Below the pieces are notes generated by a model. That model did no database searches. It was not told the origin of the DNA and worked only from the letters and a program-made list of their open reading frames with translations. Source: CAZDCD01 sp964503885 (GTDB lineage: Bacteria > Bacteroidota > Bacteroidia > Bacteroidales > UBA10428). From it: DNA of 64,000 nucleotides. Positions 44,442-52,316 of the stretch are shown piece by piece. The stretch spans positions 62,001 to 126,000 of the forward strand of contig CAZDCD010000009.1 in NCBI GenBank assembly GCA_964503885.1, read 5' to 3'. A program made the translations under genes and the position numbers. Every line of letters starts with the position of its first letter. Position 1 is the stretch's first letter.

Positions 44442-45152
44442 TTATCCCTGATCGCTAACCTTTTCCAGCAGCTGGGTTTCGATGATCTTAATTTTTCTAC
44501 CGTCCAGTTCAACGATCTTTTCCTGTGCAAAATTGGTGAGGGTGCGAATGGCATTTGAAGTAGTCATATTCGAAAGATTGGCAATATCCTCACGCGAAAG
44601 ATATATCTTTAAAGTTCGCCCGTCGGATTCATAGCCGTAAGTATCGCGCAAAAAAATCAGTGCTTCTGCAAGTCTGCCCCTGATATGCTTCTGGGTCAGC
44701 GTTACGGTTCGGTTAAATGTGAACCCCAACTCGGTGGCAAGAGCCTTAATAATCCGGATGGAAAATTCGCCATTGGTTTTCAATACCGAATACAAGCTGT
44801 CATGATTGAAAATGCATATTGAGGAATCTTCAAGTGCCACTGCTGTTGTAGTGTGATTTTCATCTGCAAATAATGCCCTGTAACCAATAAATCCAACGGG
44901 TTTTGCCATCCTCACAATCTGTTCCCTTCCCCCTACACCTTCTTTGAATACTTTCACCTTTCCTACTGCCAGGCAGATAAGTCCTGCTGGTTTTTCACCT
45001 TCTTTAAATATTATTCCGTTTTTTTTTATTCTTCTGCATACGTGATTTTCTTTCAGTCGTTCTTTCTCTTCATCAGTAATACCGGTAAAAAGCGACATGG
45101 TACTTTCAAGACAATCGGTAGAAAAATTCTCCATAGCGGCTGATTCATTCAT
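44442..45152 (-). CDS. Crp/Fnr family transcriptional regulator (copy 1)
   Basis: A 236-residue regulator with an N-terminal cyclic-nucleotide-binding-like beta-roll (about residues 20-140; FKEGEKPAGLICLAVGKVKVF) and a C-terminal winged helix (ISREDIANLSN equivalent: LSREDIANLSNMTTSNAIRTL). The cysteines present do not form an FNR-type iron-sulfur pattern, and the roll lacks a clear cAMP-binding Arg-Ser motif, so the effector is unknown. It is clearly related to the second Crp/Fnr gene at 56950. It opposes recQ and diverges from the CAP-domain gene. ATG 45134 is an alternative start. Confidence 0.88.
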   Translation of the reverse strand: MNESAAMENFSTDCLESTMSLFTGITDEEKERLKENHVCRRIKKNGIIFKEGEKPAGLICLAVGKVKVFKEGVGGREQIVRMAKPVGFIGYRALFADENHTTTAVALEDSSICIFNHDSLYSVLKTNGEFSIRIIKALATELGFTFNRTVTLTQKHIRGRLAEALIFLRDTYGYESDGRTLKIYLSREDIANLSNMTTSNAIRTLTNFAQEKIVELDGRKIKIIETQLLEKVSDQG

Positions 45153-45244
45153 GAATTAATGGTCGTAAATTTACAAAATTCTATTCACTGATTTTTTGTT
45201 TTTAATCCGTCGGGATAATTCTTCTAAAAGATGATGATATTCAC

Positions 45245-45252
45245 TAAATTTG
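45245..45252 (+). promoter_or_regulatory. Bacteroidota -7 element TAAATTTG for the CAP-domain gene
   Basis: TAAATTTG fits TAnnTTTG, 49 bases before ATG 45302, in the divergent gap shared with the Crp/Fnr gene. No -33 element at standard spacing. Confidence 0.45.
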
Positions 45253-45301
45253 AATAACGTGATGCCAATATTGAACGTGTTTTCCATTAACCCATTTTAC
45301 C

Positions 45302-47551
45302 ATGTGGATTACATTAAGTGGCGAAAATTATCCGGTCCGCAGAATTGTCCTGATTCCGGTGATTTTAATGATCACCGGCACTATGTATTTGTTTTCACAA
45401 AACATCGATGATCGGATCGATATTTACAGTATCAACCTGAAGTACCTGGAATTTCTCACCAAAGTCAAGATCGACAGCATACGAACCGCCAACCATCTTC
45501 TGCCGCTTTACAATGATGCCATCTGTTATCTGGCAGCGCAGGACCATGCTTATTACCTGATGGATACACCGGATATCGGACATATGCAGGAAAACTCACC
45601 CCTGAAAAAAACTCCACAGGACAGGGTTGAATATTACGGGGGATCGGATTACCGGGCAGGTGAGAACATCGTAAAAATATACCTGCTTAAACCCACTACC
45701 TACATACAGGGTATTTCAAAGCCCCAGACGGTAATCATTACCACTTACAGGGAAGCAGTTGATCTCATGGCTGAAGCATGGACAAACAGTGCCGAACACT
45801 TTGTAAATATAGTAACAGGCACGTTCAGAATTACAGGTGTTTCGGTTCTTTTTAACGAAGAAGATTATTCGTTGGTGTGTGTGCAGGTTTTTGCAGCTCC
45901 GGGCAAAGACTATACTCCCAATGAAAGTAAGATTCTTTTCCCTTATAATCAGAACGATACCAATGATGTGAATTCAACGGAATCTCCCGAACGGGTTTTG
46001 GTATCACCGTATATCAATAAATATGATCTCAAATACCCGGCACCTCCAAAAGAAAAGGAGGAAGTAAAAAGTTTCATCAAGAGTTTTTCAAACTGGTCGA
46101 TCCTTTATAACGGAAACAAAGTTTACCTCAAGCTGGATAATATCGAAAAAGTAAGAAATTTCTTTGATCAGCCTCTTGACGGGTTTGCCCTTGAAATTGT
46201 TACTTTGGATAAATATAACTGCAGCAGCGATCTTTATTACAATTCTCCCCGGAGAAAAAACGGGGAAAGCATACTGGAAGGACATGCCAGTAAACCGGTC
46301 TACCGCAATCAACTTCTGAAAATCAGCAATTCCTATTTTGGTTCAAAGAACCGGTCGGCATTTGTACCTTATATTGGCACCATACCCGGCAGGCTTCAGG
46401 GGCCTTACGAGCTGAACATTCTTATTATAAAGAACAACTACATTGCAGAAGTTATCTATACAAATCACTTATGCAGTGATTTTCAGGACTTCACGTTTAG
46501 GCCACCCTTATTGAAGAAAGAGATCGATACCCTCTTCTATAGCAATATCAATGACCTTGTGCCCGGGACACTAGCTGAAGACCATAATCGTCCTGGAAAT
46601 TCAATTGAAACACTGTTCATTAAAAAGTACAATGATCTTTACCGGTATTTCTCCGAAATCTACCCGGTGAACAACACCGATCTGCAGAAAAAAATACTCC
46701 ACCAGCTCGATAGTCTTCAGAATTTTCTGTTTATACGCAATCTGCAGCACAGTATCGGTATTGAGCCGATTGACGAACTGCCATGGTTGTTTTCAACTGT
46801 TCCGGGCAAACCTGATAAAATTCAGCCATTGGCAATCCTCTATTATAACCGGGTAATGTTTAAATACTTTTACCTGAAAGATCAGATCAGTGATGCGGAA
46901 TTGTTTTCAGAACTCGGCAGCCTGATGAATTTTACAAACCCCAACCCTGAACTGGTATATAACTATTATGCGCTCCTGATCGACAATACCGGAAACGGTT
47001 TACCGGATTTCAGAACACGGGGAGATCTTCATGAACTAAAGAACGTACTGGAAAATATTAAATCCCAGATACCTTCTGAGTACTATGATGCGCTTAACCT
47101 CTTTTATAACATCGGCTATGTCAGAAAAATCGCTGCCAATCAGCCGGTGAACGAAGAAATCATAAGGCCTTCGATATACAATATCATCAATTATTTAAAA
47201 AATCATGATGCCTCACCGGAAATCCGTGTTTTGCTTGCCCGGTATCTGATCCATTACAGGTTCGATCAGGAAGCATACAATGTGCTGTTGCCTGTTGTGA
47301 ACACCGTAAACATCGACAGGGAGGGTTATATTTTGCACCTGAAACTCTATTATTCAGGTAAAATTATGCTCGATAATTCAGAAAATTATTACAAAAAGAT
47401 CATAGAAGCATCGGATTTACTTGCACCCGCTGACTGGATCGGATTATTCGACGGACCATGCCGGCTGAATATGCAATTGTTGGATTATGAACCCCTTTAT
47501 ACTATTTATTGCAACAAGATGAGACAGGTTCATCAAAATAGCAGTGAATAA
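45302..47551 (+). CDS. Exported protein with N-terminal CAP/SCP-like domain, otherwise unknown
   Basis: A hydrophobic segment near residues 15-33 (LIPVILMITGTMYLFSQN) is a signal peptide or anchor. Residues of about 48-205 read like a CAP (cysteine-rich secretory/PR-1) domain: QDHAYYLMDTPDIGHMQ, DRVEYYGGSDYRAGENIV, then AVDLMAEAWTNSAEHFVNI and GVSVLF, giving the His, Glu and His residues in the CAP order. The remaining 540 residues match nothing I recognise; the last 150 look helical and repeat-like (LLARYLIHYRFDQEAYNVLLPVV). No catalytic role can be assigned. It diverges from a Crp/Fnr gene, which may control it. Confidence 0.7.
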   Translation: MWITLSGENYPVRRIVLIPVILMITGTMYLFSQNIDDRIDIYSINLKYLEFLTKVKIDSIRTANHLLPLYNDAICYLAAQDHAYYLMDTPDIGHMQENSPLKKTPQDRVEYYGGSDYRAGENIVKIYLLKPTTYIQGISKPQTVIITTYREAVDLMAEAWTNSAEHFVNIVTGTFRITGVSVLFNEEDYSLVCVQVFAAPGKDYTPNESKILFPYNQNDTNDVNSTESPERVLVSPYINKYDLKYPAPPKEKEEVKSFIKSFSNWSILYNGNKVYLKLDNIEKVRNFFDQPLDGFALEIVTLDKYNCSSDLYYNSPRRKNGESILEGHASKPVYRNQLLKISNSYFGSKNRSAFVPYIGTIPGRLQGPYELNILIIKNNYIAEVIYTNHLCSDFQDFTFRPPLLKKEIDTLFYSNINDLVPGTLAEDHNRPGNSIETLFIKKYNDLYRYFSEIYPVNNTDLQKKILHQLDSLQNFLFIRNLQHSIGIEPIDELPWLFSTVPGKPDKIQPLAILYYNRVMFKYFYLKDQISDAELFSELGSLMNFTNPNPELVYNYYALLIDNTGNGLPDFRTRGDLHELKNVLENIKSQIPSEYYDALNLFYNIGYVRKIAANQPVNEEIIRPSIYNIINYLKNHDASPEIRVLLARYLIHYRFDQEAYNVLLPVVNTVNIDREGYILHLKLYYSGKIMLDNSENYYKKIIEASDLLAPADWIGLFDGPCRLNMQLLDYEPLYTIYCNKMRQVHQNSSE

Positions 47552-47651
47552 CAATGCTGATATCACTATTCAGGCATCTTATGAGGGGCATTCAACAGGT
47601 TATGCATTAGGGTATTGACAAGCTACTGATTGCAATTCAACCCATATCTGT

Positions 47652-48398
47652 TCATTTAGCCTTACCCTGGTTCTTCACGGCTTCTTCTGCCTTGCGTAAT
47701 GCTTCTTCATCAGCCAGGTAATAATGTGTCAAGGGTTTAAGCTTTTCGTCAAGCTCATAAACCAAAGGAATACCTGTAGGAATATTAAGCTTAATGATTT
47801 CCTCTTCCGTCATTTCATCGAGAAATTTTACCAGGGCCCTGAGACTATTTCCGTGGGCGGCAATAATCACCCTTTTTCCCTGCCTGATCGTCGGAGCGAT
47901 GCTCTCATGCCAGTAAGGTAAAAAGCGCTCAACCGTATTTTTTAGGCTTTCTGTAAGCGGAAGGTCTTTCTTATCGACTGTACCGTAAACCCGCAACTTA
48001 CCCGGATACCTTTCATCCGATTCTTCAAGCTTGGGTGGCGGTATATCATAGCTTCTCCTCCACTCCAATACCTGTTCCTCGCCAAATTTCCTGGCAGTCT
48101 CCGCCTTATTTAAACCCTGTAAGCCACCGTAATGCCGTTCATTCAGTCTCCATGTTTTTTCCCATGGGATCCACAACTGATCCATTTCTTCGAGACATAG
48201 CCATAACGTTCGGAGCGCTCTTTTCAGAACAGATACAAAAGCGATATCGAATTCATAGCCTTTCTCCTTCAAAACCCTGCCTGCCGTCTTTGCTTCTTCA
48301 ATCCCTTTCTGTGTAAGGTCAACATCGGTCCACCCTGTGAACAGGTTAAGTTTATTCCATTCGCTTTCACCATGACGCAATAAAACAACTTTATACAT
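47652..48398 (-). CDS. gpmA: 2,3-bisphosphoglycerate-dependent phosphoglycerate mutase
   Basis: GpmA interconverts 3- and 2-phosphoglycerate in glycolysis by a phosphohistidine. The N-terminal LLRHGESEWN carries the phospho-acceptor His, followed by FTGWTDVDLTQKG, LNERHYGGLQGLNKAE, and the second catalytic His in IIAAHGNSLRALVKFLD. Length of 248 residues is normal. It is the last gene on the minus strand behind the permease (40-base gap), without an obvious functional tie to the metal exporters. Confidence 0.96.
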   Translation of the reverse strand: MYKVVLLRHGESEWNKLNLFTGWTDVDLTQKGIEEAKTAGRVLKEKGYEFDIAFVSVLKRALRTLWLCLEEMDQLWIPWEKTWRLNERHYGGLQGLNKAETARKFGEEQVLEWRRSYDIPPPKLEESDERYPGKLRVYGTVDKKDLPLTESLKNTVERFLPYWHESIAPTIRQGKRVIIAAHGNSLRALVKFLDEMTEEEIIKLNIPTGIPLVYELDEKLKPLTHYYLADEEALRKAEEAVKNQGKAK

Positions 48399-48438
48399 AT
48401 TATTTTTTCAATAAAAGTACGATGTCTTTTGAAATAAT

Positions 48439-49725
48439 TCAATCTTTTACCCCGGCAAATGAATAGCCTATACCCTCAACAGCCTGCTTTATTTGTTCAA
48501 TATCAAGATTTTCACCTTTTATTATTACTTCTCCGGTATCAATATTTGCTGTTGATCCCGATATCCCGTCTACCGACCTGAGGCTGTTTTCAATATTCAT
48601 TTTGCAGTGGCTGCAGTTCATTCCCTTCACCACTATTTTCAATTCACTCATAACTGATGATTCATTTATAATGTGATTTTCAAGTTTTTTCAAAACAATA
48701 AACCGCCTGGCATATTTCCGGAGGTAGCCGAATACTATCAATGCCATAAGAAGGATACCCGAAGAAATTTTCAGCCAAACTGGCAACAGACCATGCTCGT
48801 ATCCGATATGTGCCCCACTTACCGTTCCGGCAAACCATGCTGCAGGAAATACATAATCAATGAGAAAACCGGAAATCAGGGCAGCCGCCATGATCGTTAA
48901 AAGATATATGACAAGAGTCCTGCGTCCCATGGTCTTTCCGATAACAGTAATGGTAGCTGCATTGGTTGCCGGACCGGCCATCAGAAACACCAGCGCCGCC
49001 CCCGGAGAAATGCCTTTCATGATCAACACCGCGGCGATGGGTATTGAACTGGTAGCACAAACATACACAGGAATTGATGCTACAAGAATGAGCAACATTC
49101 CCAGAAAATCGTTTTTAATGTATGAGGCAAAAAAATCATCGGGAATAATCACCGCTATCAATGCGGCAGCAAGCAATCCGATGAGTATCCAGCCTGCAAT
49201 ATCCATTAGGAAGGTACCGAATGCATACCCAAGTACCCGTGAAATAATTCCTTCCTCCGGGTTTTTTCTGCTGCGGGATGAACTGCCCGAAGAAATTCCT
49301 TTATCGGTTCTGTTCCGTTCAAGCCTGTTGGTTAAAAATCCTCCGGACAATCCTGTAAATAAGGCAACTACAGGACGCAGAATGGCCAGGGGCAGGCCCA
49401 GCATGGAATAGGTTACCAGTATGGAATCAACTCCAGTCTGGGGAGTTGAAATAAGGAATGATATTGCCGATCCTTTTGATGCTCCGCTCCTGTAAAATGA
49501 CACTCCGGTAGGGATTACCCCGCAGGAACATAGTGGCAGGGGCACTCCGAGCAATGCCGCATTAATGACCGAACGGGAATTGCTTTTACCAAGTAATTTT
49601 TTAATCCTGCCCTCGGGGAAAAACACATGAAGGATTCCGGCTATCAGAAATCCCAGCAAAAGCCAGGGCGCCATATCATAAAGAAGGTTAACCAGTTCGG
49701 TGTAATATTCGCGGATATAGTTCAT
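48439..49725 (-). CDS. Permease (ArsP/SO_0444-like metal efflux type) with C-terminal HMA domain
   Basis: This 428-residue polytopic protein has the permease family hallmarks LLGFLIAGILHVFFPE, the conserved LPLCSCGVIPTGVSFYRSGASKGSA segment with its Cys-Ser-Cys, and STPQTGVDS, followed by about eight hydrophobic helices. Residues from about 360 form a heavy-metal-associated domain, VKGMNCSHCKMNIENSLRSV, with the metal-binding MxCxxC. Relatives are named SO_0444-type Cu/Zn efflux transporters; substrate here is inferred. The gene start overlaps the CDF gene stop (4 bases), linking it to zinc-type efflux. Confidence 0.85.
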   Translation of the reverse strand: MNYIREYYTELVNLLYDMAPWLLLGFLIAGILHVFFPEGRIKKLLGKSNSRSVINAALLGVPLPLCSCGVIPTGVSFYRSGASKGSAISFLISTPQTGVDSILVTYSMLGLPLAILRPVVALFTGLSGGFLTNRLERNRTDKGISSGSSSRSRKNPEEGIISRVLGYAFGTFLMDIAGWILIGLLAAALIAVIIPDDFFASYIKNDFLGMLLILVASIPVYVCATSSIPIAAVLIMKGISPGAALVFLMAGPATNAATITVIGKTMGRRTLVIYLLTIMAAALISGFLIDYVFPAAWFAGTVSGAHIGYEHGLLPVWLKISSGILLMALIVFGYLRKYARRFIVLKKLENHIINESSVMSELKIVVKGMNCSHCKMNIENSLRSVDGISGSTANIDTGEVIIKGENLDIEQIKQAVEGIGYSFAGVKD

Positions 49726-50630
49726 TTTTTTTCTCCAAAGTGAATCATATCTTTATTGTCACAGCAATTGAATTCATACTGAACTGTAACATGGGTAATG
49801 CCGAATTTGTTTAGCAGCAACTCATGGATGTTTTCTTTCAGTTTTTCGGTCTGGCTCACCCGCCAGTCATCGTTCAGATCAATGTGGCACTCAAAATGTA
49901 CTTCCCTGTCGGTAAGGTTCCATGCATGGACATGATGCACATTATCGATGCCTGACAATTCTTCAAGTGTTTCCTTAACCTTTTCAAGGTCAAGACCTTT
50001 TGGAGTCCCCTGCATGAGAATATCCACAGTTTGCGTCAGTACCGAATACGTTTCTTTCAAAAGGTATACTCCGACCAGCATCGTAATAAGCGGATCAATC
50101 CAGTACAATTCAAACAGGGAAATAAACGCCGCACCGAGAATAACTGCAACCGACGATACGGTGTCACCAAGAAGATGAAGGTAAGCAGCCCTTACATTGA
50201 TATTTTTACCGGAATCGGAACGTAACAGAAGTACAGAGAGCAGGTTAGCCAGCAGACCAATCACGGCTACGGTCAGCATTATTTTTCCCCTTACGGGTTC
50301 AGGATGTTGTATCCTCTTTATCGATTCGAAGAAGAGATATATGATTATCACAATCAATACTACAGCATTAAATAAGGCTGCAATAATTTCTACCCGTTTA
50401 TATCCGAAGGTTTTTTTATTGGTATAATCTCTTCTGCTGACAATATCGGCAATATATGCTATGAATACTGCAAAACTGTCACCCAGGTTATGCAACGCAT
50501 CCGAGAGCAGGGCAAGGCTGTTCGAAAACAGCCCGCCGATCACCTCGGTTATGGCAATGATAAAGTTCAGTACCGTTGATATCAACAGTTTTTTACCGCT
50601 TGTACTATGGTTGTGATGATCGTGTGCCAT
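49722..50630 (-). CDS. czcD: Cation diffusion facilitator, zinc-type (CzcD-like)
   Basis: A 302-residue CDF exporter that swaps Zn2+ (or Co2+, Cd2+) for protons. The N-terminus is His-rich (MAHDHHNHSTSG). Six transmembrane helices carry the tetrahedral metal site His47/Asp51 (SDALHNLGD) and His152/Asp156 (LHLLGD), the HxxxD-HxxxD set of zinc members. A cytoplasmic C-terminal domain follows (HHVHAWNLTDREVHFECHI). Its start lies within the truncated flavodoxin frame, and its stop overlaps the permease start, so it is in one operon with the permease. Confidence 0.92.
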   Translation of the reverse strand: MAHDHHNHSTSGKKLLISTVLNFIIAITEVIGGLFSNSLALLSDALHNLGDSFAVFIAYIADIVSRRDYTNKKTFGYKRVEIIAALFNAVVLIVIIIYLFFESIKRIQHPEPVRGKIMLTVAVIGLLANLLSVLLLRSDSGKNINVRAAYLHLLGDTVSSVAVILGAAFISLFELYWIDPLITMLVGVYLLKETYSVLTQTVDILMQGTPKGLDLEKVKETLEELSGIDNVHHVHAWNLTDREVHFECHIDLNDDWRVSQTEKLKENIHELLLNKFGITHVTVQYEFNCCDNKDMIHFGEKK

Positions 50631-50925
50631 TGTTAAAAAAATAATCCGGCCGGCATGAATCTATGGGCAAATCCTGGGAAAAGTATGATTCAAGGATCAA
50701 AATTAGCCGATTGCCGATAAATTCATTCCAGTCTTCCTGCAAATCCCCTGTACCCCATGTTGAAACACCAAAGATCAGGTTTTTGTAGTTATCGAGATCC
50801 GCAACCCTTGTATAGGCCACTTCAAAAACATCAGTATTGCTCTTACCCAGCTCAGTCTCCAGCTTGTCGGCAATAACCTGGCAATTCCCGGTTGTTGATC
50901 CGTAAAAAATACCAATTCTCTCCAT
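50605..50925 (-). pseudogene. Truncated flavodoxin
   Basis: The first 70 residues or so are a good flavodoxin: MERIGIFYGSTTGNCQVIADKL with the FMN phosphate loop, then FGVSTWGTGDLQEDWNEFIG with the first isoalloxazine-side tryptophan. After that the match is lost, and the frame runs 30 further residues to a stop inside the CDF gene, so the second half, including the 90s FMN loop, is missing (106 versus about 165 residues). Only about 100 bases lie between the break and the CDF start, so a frameshift cannot restore it. I read this as a 3' deletion that brought the CDF gene under the flavodoxin promoter. Confidence 0.72.
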
Positions 50926-50929
50926 CGTG

Positions 50930-50963
50930 CAAATCTATTGGTTCATTCAGCATTACAAAAATA
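50930..50963 (-). promoter_or_regulatory. Two -7-like elements ahead of the flavodoxin remnant/CDF operon
   Basis: Minus-strand TATTTTTG (50956-50963) and TAGATTTG (50930-50937) both fit TAnnTTTG. The TTTG at the end of the first lies 18 bases upstream of the second, so it may serve as its -33. The second sits only 4 bases from ATG 50925 and would give a leaderless message. Confidence 0.45.
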
Positions 50964-51034
50964 ATAAAGATTATTACATCTTAATATCCGATAATAGGGA
51001 TTGCCAACGATTTACGCTTTTTTATTAACTATGT

Positions 51035-52150
51035 TTATTGTGGTTTAACCCTGCCCCATCTCAGGATGATCAGCACAATGCCTCCTGCCACAAAGGGAAT
51101 ACTGAGGATCTGTCCCATGTTCAGCGCCATAGTACGTTCAAATGTTTCCTGGTCTTCTTTCCAAAACTCAATGATGAACCTGGCCGTGAAAACCAGAACC
51201 AGGAATATCCCCAGGTAGATGCCGTTTTTCAGGGTAGTTCCCCTCGTATAATATATGCCCAGAAGCAAAAAGAATATGATCAGGTATGCAAGGGCTTCGT
51301 AAATCTGAGTCGGATGTTTCGGTATTCCGTAGACACGTGCCTTTAGCACATAGTTCCTGTTTTCCTTTCCGATGGTATACACCAGTTGATTCACATTAGG
51401 ATATACAACATTATCCTGGTATTCACGATCGGTAAGCGCGTATTTAAGCCTGTTCTCGGCAAATGCAGCCACCAGTCTCTCGTCTTTTACCTTATTGGAA
51501 AACCGTACATTCAGATTGAGCGGAACAGCATTGTCATATTTGATACTATCCTGCCCGGCTTTTGTAAAACTGATTTTCTCTATGTTTTCATCCTTCCGGT
51601 TTCCTGTTAACAATTTGCTGAAATCATGTGCGAAAACAATACCATAATTTGAATGTGTCGGTTTTCCATAAATTTCCGAATTCATCAGGTTGCCGGTTCT
51701 TATCATAAAAGCGGCAAGTGCAACAAGAATAGCCAGATGGTCGAGTGTCCAGAGGTAAGATACCTTAGTCTTGCGCACGAAAAAATATATGGCAATAAGG
51801 ATCCCTATTGCTCCGCCGTGGCTTGCCAATCCCTGATAGCCCGTGAACTGAAAGTCCTTGCCAATAGTACCCTTCCACGGAAGGATAATCTCAAGCGGAT
51901 GATGGCTGTAATAGTCAAACTCATAAAAAAGGCAATGCCCGAGTCTGGCGCCGATTATCGTACCCAGCACAACATAAATGGTGAGTTTTTCCAAGAGTTC
52001 CGGGGGATAGCCTTCCTTTTTTAACATCCTGGCCATTAAAATATAACCGATCACGAATCCCGCAGCAAAAAGGAGGCTGTAATACCTGATTTCAAAACTT
52101 CCCAGATCAAGGAGTTGGGGTTTAAGGTTCCACACGATATAATTCAACAT
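51035..52150 (-). CDS. lgt: Prolipoprotein diacylglyceryl transferase
   Basis: Lgt transfers diacylglycerol from phosphatidylglycerol to the lipobox cysteine of prelipoproteins. The inner-membrane helices include GSFEIRYYSLLFAAGF, GTIIGARLGHCLFYE with the conserved Arg-x-Gly-His, SHGGAIGILIAIYFF, the RTGNLMNSEIYG signature, and HPTQIYEALAYL near the end. A periplasmic insertion of roughly 90 residues between the RTGNLMNSE helix and HPTQIYE makes it 371 residues, longer than E. coli Lgt, as in other Bacteroidota. ATG 52150 is used; the in-frame TTG at 52156 is less likely. Confidence 0.94.
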   Translation of the reverse strand: MLNYIVWNLKPQLLDLGSFEIRYYSLLFAAGFVIGYILMARMLKKEGYPPELLEKLTIYVVLGTIIGARLGHCLFYEFDYYSHHPLEIILPWKGTIGKDFQFTGYQGLASHGGAIGILIAIYFFVRKTKVSYLWTLDHLAILVALAAFMIRTGNLMNSEIYGKPTHSNYGIVFAHDFSKLLTGNRKDENIEKISFTKAGQDSIKYDNAVPLNLNVRFSNKVKDERLVAAFAENRLKYALTDREYQDNVVYPNVNQLVYTIGKENRNYVLKARVYGIPKHPTQIYEALAYLIIFFLLLGIYYTRGTTLKNGIYLGIFLVLVFTARFIIEFWKEDQETFERTMALNMGQILSIPFVAGGIVLIILRWGRVKPQ

Positions 52151-52172
52151 ACGCAATGAATTGTTGTTTCTG

Positions 52173-52180
52173 CAAAACTA
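52173..52180 (-). promoter_or_regulatory. Bacteroidota -7 element TAGTTTTG for lgt
   Basis: Minus-strand TAGTTTTG fits TAnnTTTG, 22 bases before ATG 52150. The -33 partner is off-spacing. Confidence 0.4.
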
Positions 52181-52257
52181 ATAAACTATGATCAAATAAT
52201 TATCAAAGATGGATAAGTTTGAATGAGCTGAAGCAAAACACTTCAGATGTCCATTAT

Positions 52258-52288
52258 TTTGCAGCTACAGCAATATTCTGTATTTTTG
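52258..52288 (+). promoter_or_regulatory. Complete Bacteroidota promoter TTTG-N19-TATTTTTG for the Ig-like lipoprotein gene
   Basis: TTTG (52258-52261), exactly 19 bases, then TATTTTTG (52281-52288) match both elements of the Bacteroidota consensus, 28 bases before the TTG start at 52317. Confidence 0.78.
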
Positions 52289-52316
52289 AAAGTTATTATA
52301 CCTAAAACTCCGGTTT

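Noticed and set aside
48860..49411. Open frame of 183 codons on the plus strand over the permease
   Set aside because: Antisense to the permease gene, whose motifs and HMA tail are convincing; no family signal in the plus frame.
50605..50730. Possible frameshift rather than deletion in the flavodoxin
   Set aside because: I read all three minus-strand frames between the break and the CDF start and found no flavodoxin C-terminus; the interval is also too short.
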